Shown: positions 29,114 through 40,733, counted from the stretch's first letter. The stretch is 64,000 nucleotides of DNA from Heterobasidion occidentale (GCA_039111635.1 JBCAQO010000001.1:1860001-1924000); one strand, 5' to 3'. Notes: generated by a model not told the origin, from the letters alone. Numbers and translations are program-made.

Positions 29114-29797
29114 TGTTACGAACTGCTCGTTCAGTAACCCAAGAGTAACAGGTTCTTCCCTAGGTCGCACAATGAACTGAGTGGTGGACGGAGTCTCGAC
29201 TGTATCAGGCGTTGATACAGGAGGGAATAATGATTGGCTCTAAGAATCCTGTATGTGTGGATACAGGGGAACGAAGAGCTTCGTATTCGAAGATACGAAT
29301 GAACGAAAGTACACAGTACGAAGACTGTGTAAGAACGAAGAGCTTCGTATTCGAAGATACGAATGAACGAAAGAGAATAGACTGAAGATCCTCAGCCTAT
29401 TCTATGGGCCTTATATACTGTATAGGGTATAGGGTAAGAGTCCGTGTGCTTCTCCAGGTTTCCATCCTAGGAGAGCTGTGGCCGCCGTCTTTCTCATCGG
29501 CGCCTACTCTTGTACTTCTCTAGTCGCACTGATCCATCATGGTGCGACGAGGTGCTTACCCATAAGCCCTAAGCCCATGGCATGTGAATGCCTCCCTTAT
29601 CACTGTGTGAACTTCGTGAGCCTCATGTCCCTCTCATATAGCCTCTACCGATGTCTTGAAGAACCATCGGTCTTGTCGGCTCCTAAGGACATGCCGAATA
29701 CCTTGATGTACGCTCCGTAGTGGAGCCGCCTAGCATGTGATGCTTGATCCATCGGTTAGACCGGCCGCGAAGGGCCCCGATCGGTCAAGTCATAACA
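29114..29797 (-). repeat. RetC 5' LTR (684 bp)
   Basis: This is the second LTR, near-identical to 18904-19587. The TATA-like box would drive the element transcript leftward. Confidence 0.96.
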
Positions 29798-30524
29798 GTC
29801 TTTGGGCTCTTTCGAGGAACTCGGGGTCGCTGTCGGCTTTGTTCTCGAAGAGATTGAGAAGGTGATCTTCGAGGTCTTCTCGATGATGAGGAGGAACCGG
29901 ACGATCTTCTCCTGTCCAACAGATGACACGAGGGGGTGTCCAACTGAGAACGCGGAAGGCAGCTAGCCCGGTATAGAAGCGGATGAGTAGAGGGAGGGAA
30001 GGGAAGGGAGACGAGTCCAGTGCTTCGTCAGACCGTGCAAAGAGGTTCTCAGATCTGACAGAGATCACGAAGCGTGGGCTAGGAAGGTAGCCAGACGCCG
30101 GGTGCAGTGCAGAGATCGAGTGTATACAGGTGAACGAGCTGAGCTTCTTAGAAGCTCATCTCGGCTATTTACGTACAGAAGTATCTAGGGCAGGATCAAG
30201 ATCTGGTCCGTGCGCTTCTCAGGTACCGAAGTCAACGATCGAGATCTGTAAGCTAGAATGCCTCATCGACCTGCCATATATCCAAATATAGTAATCCGAA
30301 TCACTAATGTCCATCCACATCTTCGATCGATCAAGAACCAGGAACGGGGGTCAGGAACCAATGTCTGTCCACATCAAGAATCAGGAACTAGAAGTCAGCG
30401 TTCATGCGTTAGCATGTAAATGGTAAGGAGTCATGGAAAGCTATCCGAATCTGCAGTAAGTCCGAAGCACTTGACCAGCCCATCTCCTCACGTGCGAAGC
30501 ACGTGTTAGGACACGGTCCTAACA
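29798..30524 (-). repeat. RetB 5' LTR, outer segment
   Basis: This continues the RetB LTR from its position 108, with GTCTT duplicated by the RetC insertion, to the terminal CCTAACA. Compared with the left LTR most differences are transitions. Confidence 0.93.
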
Positions 30525-30525
30525 G

Positions 30526-30899
30526 GGGTATAGGGTAAGAGTCCGTGTGCTTCTCCAGGTTTCCATCCTAGGAGAGCTGTGGCCGCCGTCTCTCTCAGCC
30601 GGCACCTACTCTTGTACTTCTCCCGTCGCACTGATCCATCATGGTGCGACGGGGTGCTTACCCATAAGCCCTAAGCCCATGGCATGTGAATGCCTCTCAT
30701 ATTACTGTGTGAATCCTGTGAGCCTCATGTCCCTCTCATATAGCCTTTACCGATGTCTTGAAGAACCATCGGTCTTGTCGGCTCCTAAGGACATGCCGAA
30801 TACCTTGATGTACGCTCCGTAGTGGAGCCGCCTAGCATGTGATGCTTGATCCATCGGTTAGACCGACCCCGAAGGGCCCCGATCAGTCAAGTCATAACA
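30526..30899 (-). repeat. RetD 5' LTR stub (RetC-family LTR, truncated)
   Basis: It matches the outer ~373 bp of the RetC LTR (29425-29797), ending GTCATAACA at 30899. The TATA region and everything inward are missing, up to the RetB junction. This stub is the original right edge of RetD and so marks the right edge of the whole nest. Confidence 0.88.
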
Positions 30900-31345
30900 C
30901 CTGCTGTCGTCTGTACCACACGCACGCACACCGCCTCTGCTGCCCACACCGCGCGCATTCACGCCTCCTGCCTTCGGATCGCCCACCACCCACGCCTGTT
31001 GCTACTGCTTGCACTGCGCACTCCCTACTGCCTACCGCCTCCATCTCCGGACCGCATTCGCCTACGCCTCCTGTTGCCCGCCCGCCCGCCTCACACATGT
31101 GCACGCTCACACCTCCTGCCTCCGGATCATCCACCATGCATACCCTGCCGACTATCGTCTCCGCCTTCGGACCGTGTTTGCTCATGCCTGCTGCCGCCTG
31201 CACCGCACATGCGCACATAGCTCACCGCCCTCCTCTGCTGTTGCCCACACAGCCCACCCTCGCTATCGCCCTCACTACGCACACGCACGCCGCCACTTCT
31301 GCCTGTACACTCACGCTCACGCCTCCTGTCTCCAGACCGCCCACT

Positions 31346-31379
<34 letters not shown>

Positions 31380-31600
31380 ACCTGCTGCTGCTCGCACTGC
31401 GCACAGCCCGCCGCCTAGTGCCTCTGCCTCTGGACCATGTTCGCCCACTCCTCCTGCCACCCGCATCGCAGACGTGCACGCCGCCGACTGTGCCTCTATC
31501 TCTGGACTGCCTGCTCCCATGTGTTCTGTCGCCTGCGCTGAGCGCGCGCACACCGCCGACTGCATGCGCCGCCGTGCTTGTGTACTTATTTTCACTTAGT
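30900..31600. repeat. Degenerate C-rich satellite-like stretch
   Basis: The plus strand is almost free of G runs and dominated by CAC, CGCC, CTGC and CCAC words. Phrases recur irregularly (variants of CACACCTCCTGCCTCCGGAC), and there is a short exact tandem of CCGCCCA near 31350-31378. Several frames on both strands are open by composition alone. It is not a gene. Confidence 0.75.
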
Positions 31601-32264
31601 GTTACTATACCCGTGCTTTTGAACTCATTTGACTTATATAAATCTATTCAAAAAATTCATTTTCACTCAAAAGAGCGACTTGGGTAAAGAGATTGGAAAC
31701 AGGCAATCTGGAAGTGTCATGACAAATCTCAACAAAATATTGTGTTTCATGACTTTTGCATTTCCTGTGTTTGCGAAAGACAGCAAAAGGCTGAATAAAT
31801 ATATGAATTCAGGTTTTTCAAACATGTTTCCAGTATCAGGAATCTAATTTAATCTTTGTGAATCGATCTGCCTATATTTGCCTTGATCTGCCTCGACCGA
31901 CCTTTGACTGGGAATAAGGTTCAAAATGTTGCTTCATTACATCATTTATTTGTCATATGTTTTCTCTTATGTTTTTCATTATTTCCTCATAGTAATAGAC
32001 CCTTGCCCTCGACACGGTGGTGGGTAGGAGCCTGGATTGAACCACGGTGTCGAGTCAAGGCCGGCGATTCAACTCCGTCAGATGTCGGCTTTTGTTTCTT
32101 TTCACTCAGTGCGGCTGCGGATTTGTTTTCAACTGTCACTGCGTGCGAACTAGTCCAAGGTCGGCATCGCACCCACGAAGTTTCACAATGTCTGCCAGGC
32201 CATGCTCAAGCAGGAAGAATGACGACTCAAAATCTCATTATCCACCTCCCAGCACAAGAAGTAA
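31601..32264. other. Intergenic, no gene seen
   Basis: AT-richer sequence lies between the repeat and the carrier gene's stop codon. I see no supported coding region or RNA gene. Confidence 0.6.
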
Positions 32265-33857
32265 CTAGTATTGGACCGTCCCGTGTTGCATCTTCTTGTA
32301 TAAATTAAGGAGTATATCGTTAGCAGTAAGAGTGATTATCCTGATAATCGTCTTAATGAGCATATGAAACAATACACAAAGCAAGGCAAGCACTCACGTA
32401 TGTGGCGCGATACGCAAGAAATGTGCTGTGGAGCCTGAAAGAGTGCGCATGCAGGTAGGGAACAGCAAATCAATTAAAACATGCAGAATAACACACCTTT
32501 GTACCACGCAAAAGGTCCTTCTGCCTTGAACGTCTTCCAAAGGCAGTCTATTGGATTTCTATACAAGGTGCCCACAATCCTACCGTTAGGCAACCGCTGT
32601 GTTGGTTGGTTGTATACTCGAGTAAGGGCCTTTCGGAAATGCAATGAATAAACACAACAGCACAGCCAAGGTAGAAACGCATCAGAGATCACGCACAGTG
32701 TCGGCTGGTTGCATCATGACGAGCTGTAAACGAATCTAGTGATCTCTCTCTCTCCTGTATTATCAAAGAAATACGCACGACACAAGCACCAGATACGGAG
32801 CTACTGGCCAAGTACGTCAGTATACTGTCTGCAGGTAGAATCCCTCGTGTGACAAGCTGATTCTTGGTCCAATTGTATGTGGGGAGTTGAACCTGAACAG
32901 GGAACATTCAGCATAAGATAGCGACAACAAAGACAGTACCCACAGAAGATCCCATAGCTGTTCGTAAAATGGCAGCATCTATTCCGCGTACCAGACCACG
33001 AAAATGTTCCTTGCCGTATATGGTTCTGAGGGCGTCGAACGAGTTTTTGTAATGATGTTGCGTGCCAACAGGAAGCGCAGGGGAATAGGCCTGCGGTCAA
33101 CCACTACACCGTTGAACGATGTTATCTAGGCCTGTAGCATAAGGTACTTGCCTGCATTCGTGCCTTCACCAGAAACAAAGGGTTTCCAAGGGACGCTGTT
33201 CGCAAAGATGATAAGGGACTTCAACTGGAAGTGCACCGTGACGGACCTCCTACAGCGCCACTGGCTGCTCCAGCAATGACGGAAGTGATGGGGAACTGGT
33301 CCGATGGTGACAGACCAATTGCACGATTAAGAGCGTGCCGAAACGGCTCATAGAATCCTGAATCGTGACGTCAAGTAACAGACATTTAACGCGGCGTGAG
33401 AGTCATCGTACCAAGTCGAGATCCATTGAGCAGTATCTTCATAATAACAGGTTGAATTTTTGTTCAGAATATCAAACGTGCTCCAAATTCTTACTTGGTA
33501 CGCATACTGTGTTGCGGTCAATACATGATGGACAATGTAAGGGACTGCCACTCACAGCAGGAGGAAGACCTCTTTGAAGGCCACGTAGTCCTTCGTTCCT
33601 CCATGTCTTCGCGAACACGTCAAGCGCGCTATGGTATACTTTCTTTCCACCTCCTCTTGCGAGCTCACCCTGCAGTTGCAGACGCGTTTTCGCCACCTCG
33701 GCCGGGTTGGAAAATGTGACCTACGAGTTCTGTTAGAGTATGTACTCGCCAAAGAGAAATCTAAACATACAGCGATGCAAGCTGCAAGTCCGCCTAAGAC
33801 AAAGGTCTCAGCAGTAGATAATGGTCGAGGTTGCTGAGTTACTGGTGTTGAAGACAT
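32265..33857 (-). CDS. OAC1: Mitochondrial oxaloacetate/sulfate-type carrier (12 exons, 325 aa)
   Basis: Exons are 33857-33771, 33720-33556, 33506-33495, 33436-33412, 33357-33247, 33195-33152, 33090-32944, 32892-32779, 32723-32697, 32629-32497, 32434-32398 and 32340-32265. Together they are 978 nt with phases agreeing. The three carrier repeats show NPAEVAKTRLQLQG, NPLFLVKARMQ and QPADTALTRVYNQ, the pattern of the OAC1/SLC25A34-35 group (yeast Oac1 is 324 aa). The family exchanges oxaloacetate, sulfate or related anions across the mitochondrial inner membrane. Odd points are a 12-nt exon (YAYQ), a 25-nt exon (ILLNGSRL) and a GC-AG intron at 33151-33091. It is divergent from MDM1. Exact substrate is inferred from the family only. 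Confidence 0.9.
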
Positions 33858-34351
33858 AAGGCGAGAGCAACAAAAGAGCCGATGGCTGCCAAGATCTGAG
33901 TCTTAAGATTCAAGAGCGCTTCTGATCCGGGTGCAAACGATGTTGGAGGAAAGAGGTATTAGGCGTTTATTCCTACTTGAGTGGAGGTGAACGATCGACG
34001 CGGTACGGGCCCCGGCAGTGCCCCGGCGCGCTTCGGCCAGCAACTCCGAAGGCGGTCAGGAACCCCATAAGTCGGCATGACATAGCTGTCACAAACTCCT
34101 TTCAGTTTTGTGCGAAGCCGAATAGCTAGGCTCAGTGAACTGATCTAAATAGGGATATATTTACTGAGTAAATAACTTCAAAAGGCTAGCTGGTTCACTC
34201 ACTTTAGGGCACTTTTCTGAGTGTGACATCATCATGTCACACCTACTTTCTTGGAGTGCTCAGCTCATACACTTGGATCGACTGTCCCGTCGTCGTCGTC
34301 GTCGTCGTCGTCGATGGCCCCTACTGTTGCCGTTTTCGACAAATTCTAATC
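33858..34351. promoter_or_regulatory. Divergent promoter region between OAC1 and MDM1
   Basis: A 494-bp intergenic region. It contains a CGT microsatellite of about 9 units (34288-34313) that would fall in the MDM1 5' leader. I did not find clear TATA boxes. An in-frame ATG at 34223 would translate the microsatellite as poly-Val; I preferred ATG 34352. Confidence 0.5.
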
Positions 34352-37300
34352 ATGCAGTCGATCGGTGTCACATCCTTTGTGTCTATTGCTCTTCTCGCGA
34401 TTGTTCTTCCTGCCGGCTTTCGCATCATCATCTCACCTATCGTTCTTTTGCTGGTTTCGCCTCTTCTTATTCTGTTACTAGGACTTGTATTTTTGTTATT
34501 GAACATTGCATTGGGCCACTTCTTAGACGCGAAAAGGACGAAACACGATGATCCCCTTCCTCCTGCTGCTCGACCGCTGGCCTTCTCCACTCCCGCTGCT
34601 TGGCAAGCTGTTCTTACTCGCTCGCAATGGTCGTATAAGCCGCCGCAGACATTGCCGCCAATCTATCCTGAATCTCCAGCCATCTCAGCTGCTGTCAATG
34701 ATATCCTTATCATGATTGTCCGAGACTTCGTTTTGACCTGGTACAAGGAAATATCTTCGTCACCATCGTTTCCTACTGCCGTCTCGTCTACTCTTCACGC
34801 TTCCCTGCTCTGCTTGCTCGTGAGGTTTTCTACCCTAGATATATCTAGCATCATGGTCAAACGCATCCTTCCCAAGATTACTGCGCATATAGAGCAGTTT
34901 CGCGACTCCGAAATGGCTCTTCGTGGTGCAGGATTAGAACGAAGACTGACACAATCCGAAGAGTTAGATCTATTGCTGGCCAGCCGTTATGCTAGCAAAG
35001 GTGGCGAGAGGCTTCACCCTGCTGTGGGCAATCTCTCCTCAAGCTTCACAAAGCAAACGGAGGAGACTCATCTTCGACAATTAATCGACAAGGCCTTACC
35101 CTTTGTCCTACCCGAACGTGAGGCCAGGAGCAAGGCTCTGAAGATTGTAGTTCGAGAAGTCGTAGCTTGCTCGGTCATGTACCCTCTGATGGATATGTTT
35201 GGGGATCCCGACTTCTGGAATAGGACCATTGACTCTGTGGTATGTTCAGTAATACTTGACCCGTCATTCCAAGCTCATTATTTCCAGGCGGGGGCAGCTA
35301 TTCGCCAACAGTACGTTTTGATCTCATGTATCCGGATTTTCCTTCTTGAGCGTGTCTCATAGGCGACTCATATCCAAGGTGCGAAACATTTTGGAAACTC
35401 AGCTGCCTCGCCCCGCGCCTCGACTAGTGACGCCGACGGTCTCATCCGCAGAGGCAATCACCATCCGAACGGATGCACGCCAATTTGAATCGTTTCTTCG
35501 TAGTATTAGCAGGACATCCTCTCTTTTGGATGCAAGGCGGTTGAAGAGCGATATCATGGGAGAAATTCGACGAACAAGGGGACTACTAGGTATGCGTACT
35601 CTGAACCAATAATATTCAGGTGTTCATTTCTGAACCTCTAGCAAATCACGAGAAGGATGACTGGATCAACGGTCAGAAGACTGAGGATATCGTCGCTTTT
35701 TTGGATAGACTCTACACTGCTAAACGCAAAGCGGAAGCAAGAATTGCAATTTTAGGAGGGCATGATGATTCGGTACGTTCCTCTAGACATTCGAAGCTGT
35801 TGGCAACTTCTGAACGACACCGATATAGCATCAGTCTTCCGCAGAGTCTTCAGCTATATCACGCTTGAATTTACGCGATATATTGGGCAACCCAAGCTCC
35901 CTCTCATATTTCATGGAATTCATGGACCGCCGAAATCGTTCTCTTCTCGTCCAATTCTGGCTCACAGTAGAAACTTTCAAAAATCCGCTCGAGTCAGTCG
36001 AATCTGGGACTTCGGACGACGACGACGACCCAATTCAAGACCCTTCTCACACAGCGTCAGCGAAGGAGGATATATCCATGATTTACGAGCTCTACTTCTC
36101 GGGTCTCACCCCTCACCCCGCTCTGGCGGCTATATCCCCTAAACATTCTGCTGCTATCCGTGCGTTTGTCTTGCACGAGACGACACCTTCTCCTCCAATG
36201 GAACGGAAGGCTCGTCGAAGCGTCATGCTCGCCCAAAAGCAAGTCGAGCAGAACATGGAACAGGACTTTGAGGACTTTGAAAGGTCTGAGTTATGGTTTC
36301 GTGTTGTTGAGGACATCAATGCTAGTCGGAAAGCATCATCTTCCTCTCATATGCCACCGGGCGCTCGCCGCCACCGGGAGGCATCATCCGGCAGCAGGGA
36401 AAACCTGCTTGAACCTGGCCATCACGGTCTCCCCTCGCCCAACGCGCCACCTCCGATGCAACGTTCAGAATCATTGCCATCTCTCTATTCACTTCTCGGC
36501 GGCTCCCATTCTTCCTCTCGTTCAGATCAAAGATCCTTTCACTCCCCTCCTGTTGAGGCGCCACCGCCTACACCACCTGGTCGCCTCCCGAGCAATAGCC
36601 TTGATGTTCTCATGTCTCCTATTGGAGATCCTTCTTCTCCTTCTCGAGCCCCGCTCTTTGACGACCCCGATGACCGGACGAAAGATACCCGCGAAAGCCA
36701 ATCCACAGTTGAAGCCATTCAAGCTGCATTGACAGATATCATCGCTCTCGATAATCAGCAAGATAGACGACGCCTATTCACGCCTCCTAAAGGTGGTTTG
36801 TTCGACTCTTCATCCGACCCCTACGAGCTGCAGATGTCTTTAGAGGCCAACCACAACGATTCTCTGACTGGTACCGAGCTTGATGATGAGAAAGAAGATG
36901 AGTCTACTGAGGCCAGGCTGGACTCTCTCCAGCTCGCGGAGCCAGGGGATCTCCGATTATCTCATGAGATAAATCGCCTCTCAACCAAGATCGCGGCTCT
37001 TCAATCACAGGATGTCATGCTCGATACATTGATCAAGAAGGCAGAGTTGACGGGTGACATGCAGGAGATTCGACTTCTCCGCAAGTCGCAATCTGCGATG
37101 AATAGAGAGATACGGGAATTAACCTTCCAGCGCACACAATACGAGCAGCAGGAGATTGCTAACCGCCTCATCCCAGACCGGACGAAGTTATCCATTACCA
37201 ATTCGATAGTAGCCGAGGAGGGCGGCAAATCAGTCGTTCGGTATCTTGTCGACATTAAACAGCTCGCCCCTGACGGTAGTGTTGCCTCTAACTGGGTTGT

Positions 37301-38529
37301 GGCGAGGCGATACAACGAATTTTTGAGCATGCATAATAAGCTGAGAGAGCGATATGCATTCAATAGGAATTTGGATTTTCCTGGGAAGCGACTGGTCACT
37401 GCGCTTTCTGGCAGTTTTCTTGACACTCGTCGAACGGCCTTGGAGAAATATCTTCGAGTGAGTTGCCACTTCCACTGACCTGGACCGAGTTGACGGGATA
37501 CGACACACAGAATATGATCCTTATCCCCGCAGCTTGTGAATCAGAAGAGCTGCAAGCCTTTCTATCTCGCAATTCGCCTTTTATCGTACCTGAGCCCGAA
37601 GCCACTTCTTCTAAATCTGCACCTGCATTTCCCGGAAAGGACCTTGTGCGCACGATGTATCATTCAGTTGCAGAGAGCATCGATGACATGTTCTTCGGGC
37701 CGTCGATGTTAGATGTCATGATTCAGCGCTTGACGCGGCAGGCTGCCGAGCTGGCAGGAATTGTGGGAAGTGCCACAACTGACGAAGACATAGTTGCACA
37801 GGCTCTGAAGGCCTCAGGAAAAACGGCATCCGAGGACACCCTCTTACAAATCTCTGGTGATCTCAGGCCTCTCGATGGAGAGACGAGTTCCTCGACCTTT
37901 TCAGCCCCAATATGCGACCTTCTTCTTGCTATCTTCGAGCTCAAAAAGAAGAACAATTGGCTTCGCCGACAAGCCATTGTGATCATCCTGCAGCAGGTTC
38001 TGGGGAGTACGGTGGAAAGGTCAGGCTGGCTCATTCCCATTTGCGTAAGTTAAATTGATGCATCTCATCACACAGGAAATTTCGGGAAATCATCAGCACG
38101 TTTTTGGACGAGCCACACATCATAGGCTTCATCAACATGGTCCGTGATTCTATGTGGCCCGGCGGACGTCTAAGGCCATCCTCAACGCCTCGTTCTTCGG
38201 AAGAGAAGCTTCGCACACGGGATGAAGCGAATCGAAAGCTGTCGGCTCTGATTCCCGGTATGCTTTAGCTATGCACCATCTCATGATGTTATCGAGAACT
38301 CAATGTCGTGCCACAGACTTGGCTGCTAACATGATAGGGCGCTCAAACGCCCGTCGTGGAGCACGACGGATATTTGCCGTCCTTCAGAATCGGCGATTGA
38401 ATCAACACATTGTGTACACAGTGCTCGATGAGGTTCGAGTTTTTTCAGTTATACTACCGTTCTTCGTGCTAATACCTCTTCTAGATATTTACAGCTTTAT
38501 TCCCGGAAGCAGCCACACAATTTGCATAA
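34352..38529 (+). CDS. MDM1: Mdm1/SNX13-25-type ER-anchored sorting nexin (8 exons, 1,263 aa)
   Basis: Exons are 34352-35310, 35363-35589, 35642-35772, 35835-37457, 37511-38019, 38076-38257, 38317-38432 and 38485-38529 (3,792 nt, in phase). The exon-4 acceptor could also be at 35847. The protein has two N-terminal hydrophobic segments (residues about 5-50), a PXA domain (about 105-330), an RGS-like domain (about 450-600), a Ser/Pro-rich linker, a coiled coil, a PX domain (about 890-1000, RYNEFLSMHNKLRERY) and a C-terminal Nexin_C domain (about 1105-1250). This is the full Mdm1 architecture. Yeast Mdm1 tethers ER to vacuole and acts in lipid metabolism. The PX domain would bind phosphoinositides. 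The stop lies only 282 bp from the convergent TRM6 stop. Confidence 0.92.
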
Positions 38530-38811
38530 CCTGTGCTGTTTGTGGTTTATTCCACGAACGTATGTTCTCTCTAGACAGGCTGTAAGCAGGGCTGTAGAGT
38601 TTGTCTGAAAGAGTCACCGCAAATCCAGCACACTTTCGATGGATACGGAAGGGAATTTCGATCGTACCCTTTGAAACAATTGCACTCATGTGGGGCACAA
38701 ACCAGTACTTGTAACGCCGTCTGCAATGACGTCTGTGCTTTTTGGCCAGGCCAAACCAACCAACATACCTGGTGCAATTGATCATTTGAGTACCTACCAT
38801 GATTTCATCTA

Positions 38812-40637
38812 TTACTCCTTATGTAGTTCATTGACTTCCCCGCTACTCGATGGTCCTTCTCCCTCAAGATCTGCTGACGTCGCCTTTAGTCCGACTTCAC
38901 CTTCAGACGCGGGTAATGGGCCCGTTTTTCTCACTTTTGGACGACGATGCATCTCTACGGGCATTGCAGCGGGATCATCGTATCTAAGAAAGAAAATTTT
39001 ACAATCATGATGACACAGATCAACGTGCCCTACATACACTTTTATCGCATGCAAAAGGTATCCTCCTGACCCAGTTGTACTCATTGTTGGGTGTGTTCGT
39101 CCTGGTAGCACCTGATAGCGACGAAGCCAGCCTTCCGTTACGCTGGGTGCAAGGTACTGGGGATTTTCTCGTAGTTTGTTCTGCAAATCAGACAGTATCT
39201 ACTCAAGTAAAATAAAGGCATCAGCTCTTTCAAATTGAGACGAATTGAGAATTACCTGAAGATGTGGACTGTACACTACTAAAGACGCAGAACCACCAAG
39301 ATACAGGACTAGCCTTTCAATTATGGAGAACGGATCGTACTCGCTAGCAACGACAAGTCTGCGGATCAAAGTCAGCATTCGTAAGTACAGACACTGTAAA
39401 GATACAATTACCCTTCAAATCCCCCAGAAAACAACTCTTCCCGAGTGCTCGATAGAGTGTCTGAAAGAGCTTTCCGTTTGCTGAGGCGCGTTTTGTGCTT
39501 TTCTGACCTATATTGGCTGTCCGTAGGCTCGACAGGGGCCATGACTGTATATGATCAGCTATTGTAAACCTAGGGTAAGCTGTTGAGACCAACCAGGTAC
39601 ATATTCTTCCTCTGCCGTCGCCCAGTTTAGTGATGACAGAGTTGATGATACATGTTCTTTGGAAAAGTTCATTTGGGCCATGACCGGATACGCTGGTGGA
39701 GAGTCGACATCACAGACGGTGATCAACCGACCATTTCCTGTTTCAAAGTGACGATGAGCGTTATATTCACCCAGCCCATAAAAGCTTACCGCCTAGACGC
39801 TCCAATATTGCTGAGACGACCATCCCAGAAGCATCGTCTACTGCCAGATATCGACCTCCGGGTCTGATATTTGCCATGTTCACCATTTGAGAGAGCGTGT
39901 CCACGCGGATATCACGAATACGGCTATGGTCTTTGTTGTACCAATATTCACAAACGTTGAAGAGGGTAGGTTCGATGGTGGTGAATGACTTTGAATATCT
40001 TTCGCCCTGCAGCCTTAGTACACCGATGCGTGGAAAGAGACAATGTACATACTTTGCCTCCTTACGCTTCTTGTATTTGTCTTTGCTATACTCTGTCTTC
40101 AAAGAGTAATTTGCGTGCATTTCTATCTGCTTATTGATGATGTCCTGCGATTTGGTGTGAGATTCCAAAAAGTCCAATGCCTGGAAACATCTGTACGGAA
40201 GCATGCACGCCTGATTGTTTCAAAGCCTCAATCTCGATGCCTGTCAATGGCTGGACAAATTGTCCGTCATTTATGAGCTCGTTGGTGGCTTCCGTGTCCT
40301 CTGCTCTAAAGGCGTTAGCTTCCCTCCTGAGCATTTACAAGCTGGTTTATTCCTCACCAATTTCACTCATAGTCCGAGGCGGCAGTACTCTAAGCTGCTT
40401 GTCAACGATTTCATGCGATAAGCCGTAAGGCTGGTCGATGAGAGCGTTCGCGTAGAATGACCCAAATTTTCCTAGATTTATCGTCCTTTCCGTCCGTCAG
40501 CAAGCATTGTATACAATATCATAATAGACGCACGAGTCTTTGTCTAGTTTGACGCTCCTGATTTCGCCAGTTGGTAGTCGCAGAAGGATATTGTCTCCTG
40601 ATCGAATAGCGAAACTAGCCTTCTTTTCATGCTTCAT
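38812..40637 (-). CDS. TRM6: tRNA m1A58 methyltransferase non-catalytic subunit (10 exons, 453 aa)
   Basis: Exons are 40637-40534, 40485-40358, 40300-40197, 40144-40049, 40006-39790, 39737-39594, 39544-39412, 39358-39256, 39198-39038 and 38983-38812 (1,362 nt, in phase). Family blocks are LGKFGSFYANALIDQPYGL, TNELINDGQFVQPL, YSKDKYKKRKEAKY, FNVCEYWYNKD, SQMVNMANIRPGGRYL and VLPGRTHPTMSTTGSGGYL. Trm6 pairs with the catalytic Trm61 in the nucleus to make 1-methyladenosine at tRNA position 58, which stabilises initiator tRNA-Met. Yeast Gcd10 (478 aa) is of similar length. An in-frame start at 40697 is possible, but 40637 fits the family better. The gene shares a 96-bp divergent spacer with the UCS gene. 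Confidence 0.93.
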
Positions 40638-40733
40638 TTTGTGAGTTTTGATTTGTTGAATGGTGGTGTGAGCGGGAAAAAGTCGGTCAACAAACAAGAG
40701 TACATTTGATTATTATGCGCTCTGGACGTCACC
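40638..40733. promoter_or_regulatory. Very short bidirectional promoter (TRM6 / UCS)
   Basis: Only 96 bp separate the two start codons, so the two core promoters and leaders must overlap. No TATA box is obvious. Confidence 0.6.

Larger units (their letters stand above)
18904..29797 (-). mobile_element. RetC: young Ty3/gypsy chromovirus nested in the RetB 5' LTR
   Basis: It is 10,894 bp. The 684-bp LTRs (18904-19587 and 29114-29797) differ by only two substitutions that I can find. It is flanked by the 5-bp duplication GTCTT (18899-18903 and 29798-29802) within RetB LTR sequence, which is proof of insertion. In the coding direction it has LTR, primer segment, leader, gag, pol, ORF3, a 2.5-kb non-coding region with a repeated motif, polypurine tract and LTR. 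Gag and pol carry several single-base breaks. Confidence 0.96.
9227..30524 (-). mobile_element. RetB: Ty3/gypsy chromovirus, interrupted by RetC
   Basis: It is about 10.4 kb once the nested RetC is removed. Both LTRs are 834 bp; the right one is split at 18903/29798 by RetC. Order in the coding direction is 5' LTR, primer segment, upstream ORF, gag, pol, ORF3, polypurine tract, 3' LTR. By eye the two LTRs differ by about 25 substitutions and 2 indels, so RetB is clearly older than RetC. No 5-bp duplication flanks it (CTTCC versus GGGGT), and the right flank is a truncated RetD LTR, which implies a deletion at that side. Confidence 0.92.

Noticed and set aside
9222..30529. Target-site duplication for RetB
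   Set aside because: The flanking pentamers CTTCC and GGGGT do not match; the right flank was altered by deletion.
30839..31687. 282-codon plus-strand ORF in the C-rich stretch
   Set aside because: It starts in LTR sequence, is His/Pro/Ala-repetitive, and other frames and the opposite strand are equally open. This is a compositional artefact.
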